This document shows positions 44,976 to 58,005 of a stretch of 64,000 nt of DNA, piece after piece. The stretch comes from Megascapheus bottae (taxonomy: Eukaryota; Chordata; Mammalia; Rodentia; Geomyidae): assembly GCA_024803745.1 (NCBI GenBank), contig JANJXV010000030.1, positions 3,925,001 through 3,989,000 on the forward strand, in the 5' to 3' direction. Every line of letters starts with the position of its first letter. Position 1 is the stretch's first letter. The translations under genes and the position numbers were made by a program. Under the pieces are notes generated by a model. That model was not told the DNA's origin. It saw nothing but the letters and a program-made list of their open reading frames with translations, and did not search any database.

Positions 44976-46204
44976 TTTCCTGCCTTCCCATCATGTACTT
45001 CTTATATGGAAAATATGTTTATTTCATCCCAACACTGTTTACTTATTTCAGCATCAGTGTTAAAATTTGAAGTCCAAAGTCTTATCTGAATCGCGGCATG
45101 CACTGCAGCTATGGGTGAGACTCCAGATATGACTCATTCTGAGAGAAAATTCCTCTCTAGCTGTAAACCCTGGGAACTAAACAAGTTCTAGGATTCCCCA
45201 AAACAACAGTAAAATAGGGGTAGGATGGGCAATTCCCATTCCAAACCAGAGAAGGAGGAAGGAAGAATGACGAAGCAAGTCCCTCCGTCAGGGGAAGGGC
45301 CTTGGATCCTCGGGTTTGAGCCAAGTCCACTTTAGCTTGATGCTTTGTCTCTCATTCCCATGGGGGTGACAATGTGAATCTTCAGTCTCACAGAGAGTGT
45401 GGCTTCTCTCTTGTTTTAAGGACACTGTGCTCTAGGATAAAGTCGCTCTCCTCTTGAACTCATTTATCTTTATTTCCTTACTCCAAATGTCGCTGCACTG
45501 GGGATTGGGGTCCTCGGTCATGAATTTTTGGAGGGGGACATATATGTTCGTTTATAACACAAACACCCCATAATCTCCGCTCTGATGCCTTGTGATGGAT
45601 GCAGGTTACGATGTATCACTTGCTCATGACTTGCTGAAGAGATCCAGACACATGGCAGGGGGTGCAGCAGGTTGGCCTCAGTGGTCAGAGTTGGCCTCAT
45701 CTGGTGTGTTCCTCTCCGTTCTTGGCAGGTAATAGCATTGCATTTCCTTGCTCTCCGGCTCTGGAGTAAACTGGGACTGTACATTTAGTCCTGGAGAATG
45801 TCGACCCATTGAAGCTAAGTCCTAAGAGGTTCTCCATGGTGGTCTCTCTGACTCTCTTCCTGCCCGCCTCCTCAAGCCTTTGCATCTCTCTTTCTTTCCT
45901 ACCAGCTACCGGCAGATGGCCTCCGGGGTAGAACCCCATGAGCCAGAGCCAGTGAGTTACTCTCTTGATAGGAACTGTGTGGCCCCAATCATATTAAAAG
46001 CCATTAATTTGGGGAGCTGTAAATTATAACAACATTGTTGCTATAAAAAGACAACATCGTTGCCTTATAAAAAGGATAAGAGGAAAGCAAAGTGAGAGCC
46101 CAAGTCTTATCACTATTATGAAGAGCCAATGGCTTTGCACCATCACTATAACCCTCCTAGTTTATTTTTCTTCATCCCTTGAAACTCATATTTTGTGTTG
46201 TCAG

Positions 46205-46515
46205 GGATTTTTTTTTTGTCCGCAGGACTTTACACTTGCAAGGCAGGCACATTATCACTTGGACCACTACTCAGCCTGTACTGTTCAAGTTATTCATAGG
46301 ATAAGATTTTCCATTTACGTCTGGCCATTTTGGACTTTAATTCTCCTACTTTACACTTTCCAAGTAACCAGAACACTAGGCACACACCAACATACATAGT
46401 TACTGGTTCAGACAGGATTTTACTAACTTATTCCTGGCTTCAAACCATGAGGCTCTGCTCTCTGCCTCCCAAGCAGGTAAGACAACAGATGTGAGCCACC
46501 AAATGTAGTCTGCAA
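46205..46515 (-). repeat. ID/B1-like SINE remnants
   Basis: An ID-like part ('aaggcaggcacattatcact') and, after about 110 bases, a B1-like part ('tggcttcaaaccatgaggct', 'tgtgagccaccaaatgt'). Both are diverged. Confidence 0.4.
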
Positions 46516-46649
46516 CTTTTAAAAGGAGTCTATGCTAATTAAGCCATTTTTTAAAGAATGTCTTATGAAGGTAAATGTAAGAAGAAAACTCAATGAGTTT
46601 TAAGCTTTTCTTACATTGGGTGGTAAACTACATAGGGTTGAAATTTATC

Positions 46650-47540
46650 TTAAAAAATTCTTTTTTATTGTAATTAATAGAAGGGTTATATTATATTCAC
46701 CAAATGGAAGGTGCATTACTTCACAAACATTGATACCCCTTCTCATGTTTTTGTCCTAATTTCCCTCCCGCCACCCCATCCCCTCATCTTGTTTCCCCCC
46801 TTCCCTATCCTATCTTAAATAAACAAATGTGCATCTATACAATGTACCAGATTGTCAGGGTCCTTCTTCCCTGGTCCCTCTCGATCAGCAGGAGGGATAG
46901 GGAGGACACGCCCTGACCAGGACAAGCCAAGCCAAGAGAGGGCCCACTGACCGCCTGCACCCAGCCCTCCCTCACTGCAGGACAATCAGACACGTCAGGG
47001 AGATCTGTCAAGGCAGGAACTCTAACCCCACACCCCCCAAAACCCCCTTCTGAGGAAGTCCCTCCAGCTAATATACCCTCTCTATGGGTCTCAGCAGAGA
47101 GTGATAAAGCAATAACACATTTGTAACCAATGGTAATCAAGTCTTGTGCCCTGCCTCTTGTGCCTTGCCCTGCCTCTTGCCCCTTGCCTCTTGCTGTTGC
47201 CTTGCCTCTCAGCAGAAAGTTATTCACAATACCGATGATATAGCCCAAAGTTAGACATGGCATTGCTCGGCTCCCAGCACCAGATAACAAGGTCAGATAT
47301 TGTAACAATGTGAGATAACCAAGGGGCAACAAAAGAATTGAGAAAAAACACAGTACATTAAGAACAACGATCACACATTATATGGCTCTTGTTCCATATC
47401 CTGGAGGTCTTTTCATTTAGCCTCATCCTATATTGCCTTATATATCTATTGTAAACCTCTGCTAGGAGAGTCCAAGGTTTATACTATTTATGACAAATGA
47501 GGGAAACTATTGAGCCTTTGGGTCTGGCTGACTGTTTTTT
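46650..47540 (-). mobile_element. L1 3' end split by an LTR insertion
   Basis: 46650-46852 is the reversed L1 3' UTR ('gaaggtgcattacttcacaa'). 47280-47540 continues the same L1 upstream ('catatcctggaggtcttttc', 'aaatgagggaaactattgag'). Compared with the uninterrupted copy at 28600-29090, the intervening 427 bases are an insertion. Confidence 0.85.
46853..47279 (-). mobile_element. Solo LTR, probable class II (ERVK/IAP-like) endogenous retrovirus
   Basis: A 427-bp insert starts TG and ends CA, flanked by ccagat at 46847-46852 and 47280-47285, a 6-bp duplication typical of class II retroviruses. Read on the minus strand it begins tgctgggagccgagcaatgc, which resembles the TGTTGGGAGC start of rodent IAP-type LTRs. 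It contains CAAGGCAA/GAGGCA-type short repeats and a TATATTA motif that could be a TATA box. No internal viral genes remain. The 179-codon frame crossing it is not a gene. Confidence 0.75.
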
Positions 47541-47824
47541 TTTTTTCCAAGTTTTTCCATGAAATTTATCTTTTTGTTATTTATCTACTGGTATTCTTTC
47601 CTATGAATGAGCCTTGCTTGTGAGTGTTTATGCCCATGCTTGTTAAGATCCTGGCTAGTAGAAGCATCTTGCCTTGGCTAATAATCTATCCCGCCAGGAG
47701 GTACATCTCTGTTTCAGAGAAATGACATCCGAATGAGTTGAGGTGTGGTCCTACTTATTACAAAGAATTGGATTTTTACAGGATAAATTTTGTTTGTTCA
47801 TTTCTGGGTATGCGGGTGGGGAGG

Positions 47825-47942
47825 GGGGAGTAGGGCCTTACTATGTTGCCCAGGCTGGTCTTGAACCCATGGTCTCAAGTTATCTTCCTGCTGGAGCCTC
47901 TAGAGCACTGAGCTGAAAGTGTAGGCTGCTATCCTCAGCCCT
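47825..47942 (-). mobile_element. B1-type SINE remnant
   Basis: 'ccttactatgttgcccaggc', 'tggtcttgaacccatggtct' and 'cctgctggagcctctag' match a reversed 7SL-derived monomer. Confidence 0.6.
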
Positions 47943-48652
47943 GTGGGGTGTGTGTGTGTTTGTCTTCTTAAAGGATGTTGAGAAGATGGTTTGGAAAAAT
48001 CCAGAGAAATGAGTCTTTGAGTTTTGCTCTTCCAAATCCCTCCATTTTTTTTTTTAAAGAAAGCCCTTCCTTGCCCGCCATCTCCCCAGCACAGCTCTTT
48101 TAAGTGATTTGTTTTTAATTAAATCACATACACGATTACAGCTGTACGTAGTCTTTTTAGGGTTGAATTTGTATATGTAAATGACATTGTTTTTGATTAC
48201 ATGTGGGTTAGAAGTGAGACAGAAACTTAGAATTCATACAGGGAGACCTACTTGACTAATTTAACACCAGGAATTTTTAATGTTTTAATCACATGGGACT
48301 TAATATATGCAGTCAACTTTCGTTACTTCAAATCCAACTAATCAGGCTTTGGAATAACTATTTCTCCCCCCACCCCACCTGGAATTTGGTTTCCAGAAGC
48401 AGTTAAAGTACTCAAGAAACAAGTTTATATTTGATTAAGTTGAAAAATTCAAACTCCAGGCTGTACTTACAGGATGGTAAGGAGTTCATTTAACCTCTTA
48501 GGGTTGATAAATACACCTGAATTTAGCACCCAACTCCTTAACAAGTCTGTGGGCCATTGCAGTGTGTTATTACTTTCAAGATCAATGTTTGACATCAATC
48601 ATGACCTTGCAGGCACACATCGCATTGTATGTTATGAGGAATTTACGTCTTT

Positions 48653-48850
48653 TTTTTTTTTTTGCCAGTCCTGGGCTTGAGCTCAGGGCCTGAGCACTGT
48701 CCTTGGACTTTCTCAAGGCTAGAGCTCTACCACTTGAGCCTCAGCACCACTTCCGGCTTTTTTCTATGTATGTGGTACCGAGGAATCGAACCCGGGTTTT
48801 CATGCATGCTAGGCAAGCACTTTAACCACTAGGCCAAACTCCCGACCCCA
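48653..48850 (-). mobile_element. IDL-Geo SINE with 13-bp target-site duplication
   Basis: Near-consensus copy: 'tgccagtcctgggcttgagc', 'tttctatgtatgtggtaccg', intact B-box complement ggaatcgaacc, head 'ccaaactcccgacccc'. Flanked by aatttacgtcttt at 48640-48652 and 48851-48863. Confidence 0.95.
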
Positions 48851-49611
48851 AATTTACGTCTTTGCTTAATTACTTTGGACTCAGTAGCTCCAACCCCTAT
48901 GGTACTGATCTTTCCGTCCTTTTGAGCTTTGAAATTGAAGCGTAAGACATAGATAAACCTGTTTTCTTTGAGTACAAGTTCAAAATGCCAGCTCCTTTAG
49001 AAAAGCTGTCAAAGCTTTATTGTCAAAGCCCTTATATGTGTTCATTTTCTTTTGCAAACCCATGTAACATTTCAGGTATGGTTATCTTTCCTTTTCCCAT
49101 TCATATCACATGTATGCTCGTGGCTCTTTGGATAAGTATTTTAATGAAATCTATATTGGTTAATTGTACCTGAAGCAAATATCATTGAAAACGTATTACT
49201 ATCTAGTTGTTGAATAGTATTTAAAGGTGTTAAGTGCATTATTTTCCCTTTCAAAGTGGGTTCCCATTACCTGCTCCATGGTCAAGTCTCATTGCCAGGT
49301 GTGACCTCACTTAACTTGTCTCTAACCTCTTCATTCTTCATGGGGGGCTGTTGGGAAACCATCTCATTCTACCAACAAGTGTGCTATTAGAGTATTAGTC
49401 CCATCGTGTTGACGCAGACAGAGAAGTTTAGAAAGGCATAGTAACCTAGATAAATTCTTCAAGCAGTCAAATAATGGTAGCAGACATGGCATTGTCTTGT
49501 TTCAATTCTGGGCTATGGTATCATTCTCAGTGTGCTCTCTCTGCTGCTGTTCTAAGCCCAATTCCTGAAGACCCCAGGACACAAATCTGGACATGCACAA
49601 TGATGCCCTCA

Positions 49612-50030
49612 GAATCGAAGAGGCAATCGTGGCTCAAGCCTGTTATCCTACCTAGGTGGGAGGCTGAGATCAGGAGGACTGTGGTTCTAGGCCAGCTGGG
49701 GCAGGAAAACTCATGACTCCTTCTCAACCCACAAGTAGGCACAGAGCTGCAGACCTGGCATACCAAGAAAGGTGGGTCCCTGATAGATAAAACACTGCAT
49801 CAAGCAGAATGTCTCCCCACAGAGACGACAGACACTGACACACGCCTGTGATCCCAGTCTAAGAGTAGGCAGATCATCAGACCAGTGTCCAAGCAAGAGG
49901 CCAGGTACTGTTCTAAAAATATGTACATATAACTGGTGAAAAGCTGGGCTGGGGGCATGGCTCAAAGGCATCGTGTTAGCCCACCAAGCGTGAGGCTTTG
50001 AGCACATAATCTAGCACTAGTCCTCGAGTA
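49612..50030 (+). mobile_element. B1 and ID-like SINE cluster
   Basis: A plus-strand B1-like part (49618-49715, 'gtgggaggctgagatcagga'), then a second B1-like piece ('cacgcctgtgatcccagtct', from 49838) with an ID-like part ('gggggcatggctcaaaggca', 49950-50030). Diverged. Confidence 0.5.
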
Positions 50031-52070
50031 ACTAAGAGAGGAAGGAGATCTTTCCAGGGTCAGGTCCATGTGCAGGGCTGGGGAAGAGGCCCTGAGGACA
50101 GCTGCGGGATGGCTTGGGTCGCTGTCCACCTGTGCAGTGGACAGGCGTGGTTCTGAGGAGGAGTGGAGGGGCGGCCAGAGGCAGGTGAGATAGTGCTTGA
50201 AGACGCAGAAAAACTCTCCTTGGGAAGCCTCTAAAATCTACTCCAAAAGGCCAAAATAATCAACAGAAGAGTCATTTGCAACATAAATTCTTTGTTAAAG
50301 ATGAAAAAGAGCGGCCATCCAGCTGTACTCATTATTGTTGGTGATTTAGCAATTTGGAGGATGCTTGCTAAAGGGCCCCTTGGTGGCACAGGAGGGTTAA
50401 TGTGTCTTCCACACTCATTCGTGGCCTCCCTGGGCACGAGAAAGCTGGTGTGTTCCTTCCCCACAAAACCCTGTAAAGCAGCTCTGATTTCTATCAGGGA
50501 TGGCAGATGTTGGTGGTTGAGGTTGGAGGGTGGGGGGTGGGAGGGGACCCTGGAGAAGCTGGAGGTGGAGCTCTTGGCTGTCTCCAGAGCCTGGGTGAGC
50601 CCAGATCTGAGATAGCCAGTGTGGAAGCTATTAATGTACAATCTGGCATTTGCACACTGGCACACACTGGACATTTGCAGTAGAAATGGTCAGGGGAGAG
50701 AGGATTTGGCTTTCTGTTAAATGGTAGTGATAATCAGGTGTTGCAGATTCTGGAGGCCAAGTGGTGAGGTCACCCCATATTTAATGAGCTGTGCACTACC
50801 CTACTTCATAGAAAAATAAAACAGAATTCTACATATACCTCTGCTTTTTTTTTGGTGCCTGTTTTTTGCCTCTTGTCCCCAATTACCATGGCAAATTACC
50901 AACATTATTCAAATCAGAAAAAAAAACTTTAAATGGGAACATTGCAAGACTCAAACTTTATTCATTCCCAACACTAATATTGTGAATGGTATAAATAAAT
51001 AAAACGGTCCAAATTTGCAATAGCAGTCCTCAGGGTAAAATCGACATTTAGCCAAAGTGCTAGGGATATTAAAATCAATAGTTTATAAGAAAGAAATCCT
51101 TTAGTAAATATTTTCCTGTTGAAATCCACTCTTTGGGTTTATCAGCACTGAAATATCACAAAGGTTAGATTTGCATATAGGTGGGGGCCAAGACTGAATC
51201 TGGGTGCCGATACCAACATGTTTTCCATTGCACCATGGAAAGCTTGGTTAAGTTTGGTTTATAGCATGGGGTGGTATAATCTAAGAGGTAAGAGAGGCTG
51301 GGGGCAGGGGAACCACAGAGGGAATGGAGGACAATTGGTATAGAAATGAAACATCCTGGGAACCACATGATAGGACCACATGCACCCCCTGAATGTATGC
51401 TACCCACAGAAACAGGTAGAGACAGGATAAATACTGCTAGAAAATTCGCTCAGCCAGACAGCAAGTCAAGGCCTTGGGAAATGACCACAGAAAATAGAAA
51501 ACGATTTTTCCTGACTTCCATCGGAAGTGTACAAGGAAAAGGCAGTCTCAGTGTCTTGATAACAAGTTCTGTTTGCTGCCCACTACAATAGAGCCTCATT
51601 CATTTCAAAATCAGAGATTGGTGGACAACCACTGTCCAAGTAAGTAAGTCATACCATCTGGTCATTCCATTGCTCTCAATCTCAAATGACCTGAAAGGGT
51701 GATAGTTAATTTGAGTGAAGCATGAAAACTGAAGATCTAGGAAGACTTTACCTTGCACTCAAACTGACTCCCACCAAATATGGTCCCATAGAAGAAGATT
51801 GTATGGTTCTGGTTCCTAAGAATGTATCCCAACCAACCTGCCAACCCAGGAGCAGAGCTGGAGGCTTCTTCCACTTGGGCTTTCCCAATGTTTTTGGAGA
51901 GGGGGCATGGGGAGTGAGGTTGTTTACTAAACCAGAGGATTCCTGATCTGAAGATAAGGGGATTCTTTAATAAGTATGATGGAGTAGATTAAAAATAGAC
52001 TGGAAGTTGGTAGCCCTTCTACATCGCCATGTTATGGGTATCAAGGCACTTTAATCTTGTGTCATTAGCA

Positions 52071-52265
52071 TTTTTTTTTTTTTTTTTTTTTTTTTGCCAG
52101 TCCTGGGCTTGAGCTCAGAGCTTGAGCCCTGTCCTTGGACTTTTTCAAGGCTAGAGCTCTACCACTTCTGGCTTTTTTCTCTATGTATGTGGTACCGAGG
52201 AATCGAACTCCGGTCTTCGTGCATGCTAGGCAAGCACTCTACCACTAGGCCAAACTCCCGGCCCC
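52071..52265 (-). mobile_element. IDL-Geo SINE with a small internal deletion
   Basis: T tail, reversed Geo and ID halves with head 'ccaaactcccggcccc'. It lacks about 17 bases (gagcctcagcaccactt in other copies) between two cactt repeats. ttagca flanks it (52065-52070 and 52267-52272). Confidence 0.92.
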
Positions 52266-52449
52266 GTTAGCACGTTTTAATTCCCCATGATTGTGACGAC
52301 AAAGAATGAAGAAACTAGTGTTTGAAAACAATAAGGATCTAAATAAACGTTCAAGTGGGAACATTATTACATAATGAATGTCTCAACGGGTGACAGGGTT
52401 TCCCAGTGTCAACAGCTGACCTGCTTCTCCCCTCTGTCTAACAATTCTG

Positions 52450-52490
52450 CCCCCCCCCCCGCCTTGTCCTAGTAGTTTTTTTTTTTTTTG
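52450..52490. repeat. Poly-C and poly-T tracts
   Basis: A run of C (52451-52460) and a run of T (52478-52489). No element recognised. Confidence 0.8.
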
Positions 52491-53476
52491 TGAATGAGCC
52501 CAGCCATTATCCCTCTCAGTGACTCCTGTTGTGAAGAGCTGGGGGGGTGGAAAGAGGCTCAAGTTCCTGAGTTACTTCCAAGCAACAACAGCAGCCGCAG
52601 CAACAGTACAAAAGGCCTCTGTCACCTGGCGAGAGGAAAGGACACTGCTCACCGTCCAGGGCTGCTGGGTTCCCCAAACCTGGCTGACGCCTGACCTAGG
52701 TCAGCCAGCCGCTGACAGTCTTCACATACTGGTATAGGAATTAGAGCACCATTATCTGGGCCCCTGATCACACTATTAAAGTATCTTCAAAGGGTTTTTT
52801 GGGGGGTGTATTAATTGAGATTTCAGAAAAGCCCAAGCTAACGGATCCCATGCTTCAGTGTCTTGACTATTGAGAATGAAGGCTGCGTGCAGTCAGCTGT
52901 CTGTCTACCTGTTGACTAAGTTAATTTGCAGCTGTTCACAATTTCCTAAATTGTCATATATCCACAAATCTGCTCACACATGTATAAGCAATAGTTACTG
53001 CTTTAACAATCAACTTTAAATTGGAATAGGAGAAAAACACAGGAGAGAAACTAAAAAAAACATGTTGGAAGGATGTAATATTCCTGCTTTCATTAAACTG
53101 GTGCTTTCTGATGTGCTGGGGAAGATATTTTGAGTCTGGGTTTAATTAGGATCTTTAAATTCTCATTAGCGTGCTCATATGACTATGGTAACAGATGAGG
53201 CCCTCTGTTTGGGGTTGATTCATGGTTGTTTGCGTTCATCTGGATCAAGAAAGACATAAACAAGAGGAAGCATTTCAGAGTATCTAGATTCCCTTGGGGA
53301 AAAGCAGTTGTTCCATAAAGAAAGTAACATTTACGTTGGCAGCTTTGGTTAACTTTAAGAGAATTTGTTTGGTTCTCTGTTAGATAATAGAGAATGCTAA
53401 TGTCAGTTTTGAAAAGCCATGTTACTATCAGTGTCATACAAGCCTCTAGATGACACAACGTGGAAGAAAAGCTTTT

Positions 53477-53717
53477 GCTGGGTGCTGGCGGCTCACTCCT
53501 GTAATTCTAGCTACTCTGGAGGGGGCATGAGGATTACGGTTCCAGGTCAGCTCAGGCAAAAATAAAATTGTGGCTCCATCTCAACAGAAAAAATTTTGGA
53601 TGTAGTGGTGGAATGTGTGGTAGAAGTATGGCTCGAGCAATAAAGTGTTTGCCTTTGAAGTACAAAGCCCTGAGTTCAAACTCCAGTACTACTGAGAAGG
53701 AGAAAGGGGGTGGGGGG

Positions 53718-53718
<1 letters not shown>
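53477..53718 (+). mobile_element. B1-ID composite SINE
   Basis: Left B1 half ('tggcggctcactcctgtaat', 'tccaggtcagctcaggc') and right ID-like half ('gaagtatggctcgagcaata', 'agtgtttgcctttgaagtac', 'ccctgagttcaaactccagt'). It differs from the Geo composites and its purine-rich tail leads into a GA repeat. Confidence 0.65.

Positions 53719-53770
<52 letters not shown>
53719..53770. repeat. (GA)n microsatellite
   Basis: About 25 GA units growing from the tail of the preceding SINE. Confidence 0.96.
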
Positions 53771-53772
<2 letters not shown>

Positions 53773-56129
53773 TGTGTGTGAGAGAGACAGAGAGATATTT
53801 CTCTGATGACTTTGCTACTCTGCTTCCTTTATCTTGAAATAAATAAATTACAAAAGAATTCCGAATAGTGCATCTGAGTTGCCATTAAAATTAGAATGGG
53901 GCCACTGGGCTATGGAGGAGTCATGGTGAGAGCAGGGAAGAAACAGGCACAGCCATCACAGCCTATCTCCATCTGCAGAGAATGCTCAATCTTTCCATCC
54001 TGGTTCCCATCCTCTCTCCATATCGAAATCCACTGTTGCCCTTGTAATGTTTGGTTCCTTGCCCAAACCTGCCACATCTGTATTTTTGCTTCCTTATTTT
54101 CACATCTGGTGCCTCAAGTAGTGGTGCCAGGGCTGTGCCCCATCCGAGAACTCCATAAGATTTTGGGAAAAGAAAAAACAAGCTGTCAACAGTCCATCTC
54201 AGCTGCGTGATACACTTGAGATTTGTCTGGAACACACAGGAATGGAGTCTGGCTGCTCCCGATGTATTGTGGTGGAGCGGGCGCTGGACTCTTCTGTGCA
54301 TAGGCTTTTGTTAGCTTGTGAGATTGTGTGCTCCACAGAAGATTTCTAAAGCATTTCACAGGCAGGACAAACAGCTTCCAGATGCATCTTTCCTGTATCT
54401 GCTACAAGCTTCCTCTGAGGAGACTCTCAGAGCATTGAGAAAGTAGTGTTGTGCCACAGTGCTGAAATGTCCGATGGACTTGGCTGTATCTCTGTCATTA
54501 ATGTTTCCAGCTGGTCTGGATGGAGGGGCTCAAGAGATGACCTCGTGAGGCTCCAGTGACCCCCCTCTGTGAGACTCGTTTAAGGAGTTGAGAACGTCAA
54601 CCTTTCCACAAGTCTCAGTGTCACCGGCTGCCAGGTGTGGCTTTGTGCCATGGGAAAACTCTGCAGGACGTCAGCCCTGAGGAATGATCAACTGTGGCCC
54701 AAGACGCTTGGTCCTTGACACAGCTTTGCCTTTAACATTTTGTCTGTAACAAAGACTGACTTGGGAAACTGTCAAAGGGCCACAAACCCGGGGCTCCCCA
54801 CAGCTCGGGGGTATCTCAGAGCCCTCAGAACACTGCTCCCCACGCATCTGTCCAGCTAAGCGAGAACGACGGTGATCGCAGATGACTTCTGGCGGCCACA
54901 GGTCCTCTCCCTGTCACGTCTCCTGATCCCAGGATGTGGGCCCAGGCTGGTGAGGGGTGTTCCTTGGTGACCTTTCCTACACACCGCACAATTACCCACT
55001 CGTCTTCTGTCCTGTGAGATTTCCCCACGTGCACCGAGTTTTCTAGGCTGGCTTGCTCTTGTAGGCCACCCCTCCTCACAGCGCCTGGATGAATCGGGTC
55101 TGACCTGGATGTGGAGTTAAGCAATGTTCCAATCTTGAGGTAAGGAAGTTTTTTTATGCAGGCTCAGTGCCAGGCAGGAAAGGGAGCTTCTGACCCAGCT
55201 ACAGAACTCCAAGACTGTCTTTGACCAGCCTCACAAAGGGGTGGAGGTGGGGCAGAAAACCAGGAGGTGTTACCATGGAAACACATCCCTGGGGCCTCCA
55301 TCTTTCCCTGCAGCCCATGAGTGGGGGTAAGGTTTCCATTTAGTCTGTGTCTCAATGGGTTTCTTCTCTCTGCTCAAATGCAGTCCCCCACCTCTGCTCA
55401 GAGCTTCATTGCCCTATGTGGCTGTAGCCAAGACAGACACTTTCTTCCAATGCACTTACCTGTGCTACCTATTAGAAATCATGGTGACATACAAACTTCA
55501 CATGAATGGTCCTGAGCTGTGCTTTCCAGGCTGCTGAAAAGGGAGTTACAACTACAATAAATACTAGAGATAAAGGGACATTTTGTTTTTAACTCATAGA
55601 GAATAGAAACGCAGTAGCACATAAATGTTCAAGTAAATGTTTAGAAAAAATTAAATTGTCTTCTTTTTTTAAAATAGAATCTCCAAGTCATCATTTTCTT
55701 TGAAGTTTATTTATCTTCTTTATTAAAGCAAAATGCCTTAGTATCAGACACTGTATTTTTTCTGGTACATTAGGTTGCTGTTTTGTTATTATTTTTGCAC
55801 CAGAAATCAGAAGTATCTTGTATTCATGAGGAAATCTTGTTGGGTTCTGTCTTGACTTCACTGTTCAAAATGCATCATCAGTGGGGGTTGCTGGCATTGC
55901 ACTTTCTTGTAGACAACTTAGGTCCTCAGTTAGAGGACCTGAGCAATTGTTTGTTGTAAGCCACTTGCTAGAGTGTCTTGTCTGTAACCCCCCGTCCCCC
56001 ATTAAGTAATGGAAAGAGTTCTGACATCATGCTGCTTGTCTTCCAGAGCTCCTGGGAGAAAAGCCTCATGCCTTATGTTGCTAAGATACCTAGAATTCTT
56101 ACACTGAAAATCTGAACCCTTTCACGAAA

Positions 56130-56352
56130 GGTATGCTGGGTGGGGGGGAGGGGTTGGAGAAGAGGGAGGAAGGTGGGGATTGGTGAATAGAGACGAGGAC
56201 AGAGAGAAGGAATTTCACTTTTGCTCTCACTTTGTGGGTGTTATTCTCTTTGTCCTCTTTCTTGTCTTATATGGGGTGACATGGATGAGGTTGCATTGTA
56301 TTCATAAACTGTACAACTATTTAAAGATAAAAAGTGCATTCAAAAGAAAGCT
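56130..56352 (+). mobile_element. L1 3' UTR fragment, second type
   Basis: G-rich stretch, then 'atggggtgacatggatgagg', 'ttgcattgtattcataaact' and 'atttaaagataaaaag'. This 3' end matches 61500-61620 but not the 28930-29092 type. Confidence 0.7.
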
Positions 56353-56726
56353 AAATTAGATTTTGGAAAATAAATCTGCTTTTCATGTAATCATGATTTT
56401 TTTTTTTACTTTTGCATTTTAAAAGGTCTTTGCATTTGGAAAGGTCTGGAAACGCCAAACTATAGTACTAGACTATAATGCCAAACTAGTTATAATAATA
56501 ACCAGTGGAAGTCTGTCTAGTTTCTGAGAAACCAAAAAAATATGCTTTTTTTTGGTTTTGTTTATATTCCACTCCCTTGTAACAGCACATCTCCGGAGAT
56601 GTATATCTTCATTCTCAACTCTTTTTGTTTGTCATCTTTTGTTTTGTTTTACAACTGACAAGGGGAGAGAAAATCTGACACCAAACTTGGAAGGTGGTAA
56701 TACACTCAAGACTTCTTTATCCATCA

Positions 56727-56857
<131 letters not shown>

Positions 56858-57864
56858 TTTCCTAAAACTATGTCCAGCCTTTGCAGCAGAAAGTCCAGAT
56901 GGCTTTGCAGCCTGTATAACAGACTTCATTCATTGAGGCTTTTCACTATGTCAACAGGGCAAGGCCTTTCTTGCAACATGAATGCCAAACAAAAGACAGC
57001 ATCTGTGGTTAGGGAGGCACACCAGGGGTGGTACTTGTGTTGTCTGGGAAAAGAGTGCAAACAAAGAAAACCTCAGAGCTGGCTCTGAAGAAAATTTCCT
57101 ATCAGGTGGGATGGTGGTGGAAGAGGAGAGGGTGAAAGTCAGCTGTAGAAGCGGAGATAAGGAGGGGAATTTAACTTTTCTACCAGCCACAGGATCCCCT
57201 AAGTATGTTTGTCATCCTTCTCAGTGGGAGGGTTCTTGGAGTCCTGTAGTGGAAGATTCTAATTCTGGTGATCAATTAGATGCTACTGTGCTAAAATTAA
57301 TCCTCAGCAGAGTATGTATCAGAACAGAAGCACCGGGAAAATTTGAGGTGGTACTGGAAGTGGCAGGAGTGACATCAGGTGTCCCTTATTTTTATTTGTT
57401 GTCAGAGGAATAATAAATCTTAGTGTCTGCTAGCCACGGCTAACACACTCTGGGTGACTGAGCTTGGATGTATACATAGCTGATGGGTCTTTTGCCTTAT
57501 TTTGAGGATGACAGTCTATTTCACAGCAGGGAAACTGAGACTGAGAGGAGACAGCAAACTTTTGAAGTTGTTTCCCATTAATGATGACGAGGTAGAGAGT
57601 TCCAGACAGGATTTTTTTTTAACCTCTCAATAATCACCCAGCCCACTCCCTTCACGAGAATGTATCTCCACCTTCCTTAGAGACAGTAACCCTGGGATGA
57701 TACATTCCTGTTCTTCCCTCAAGTGTCAAAACTTGGTTGAGCTCATTATTGTATCTTTGATGAAACTCTGGCCACACCATCTCTTTCTCTGAGTCAAACT
57801 TTGTCTGTGTTACAAACACATCCCTAATCAGCTGTCCTCAATTTTGACAGCCTTGTGGCATCAA

Positions 57865-58005
57865 ATGAGAGTTCTCAGCCCTGTCTACATATCATATTCT
57901 CCTGGGGAAAAAGACACATTCTAGTGGCAAGGCCCCAACCTAGTCCATTCTAATACGGTATCTGGGGACCAGGCCAGGGCATCATTGTTTTTAAAAACAT
58001 GGATT
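57865..58005 (+). mobile_element. hAT-type DNA transposon remnant (MER5-like)
   Basis: 'tcatattctcctggggaaaa', 'aggccccaacctagtccatt' and 'aatacggtatctggggacca' follow the order of MER5-type elements. Terminal inverted repeats are not clear. Confidence 0.4.

Noticed and set aside
46835..47374. 179-codon minus-strand frame
   Set aside because: It crosses the junction of an L1 fragment and a solo LTR; not a retroviral or cellular protein.
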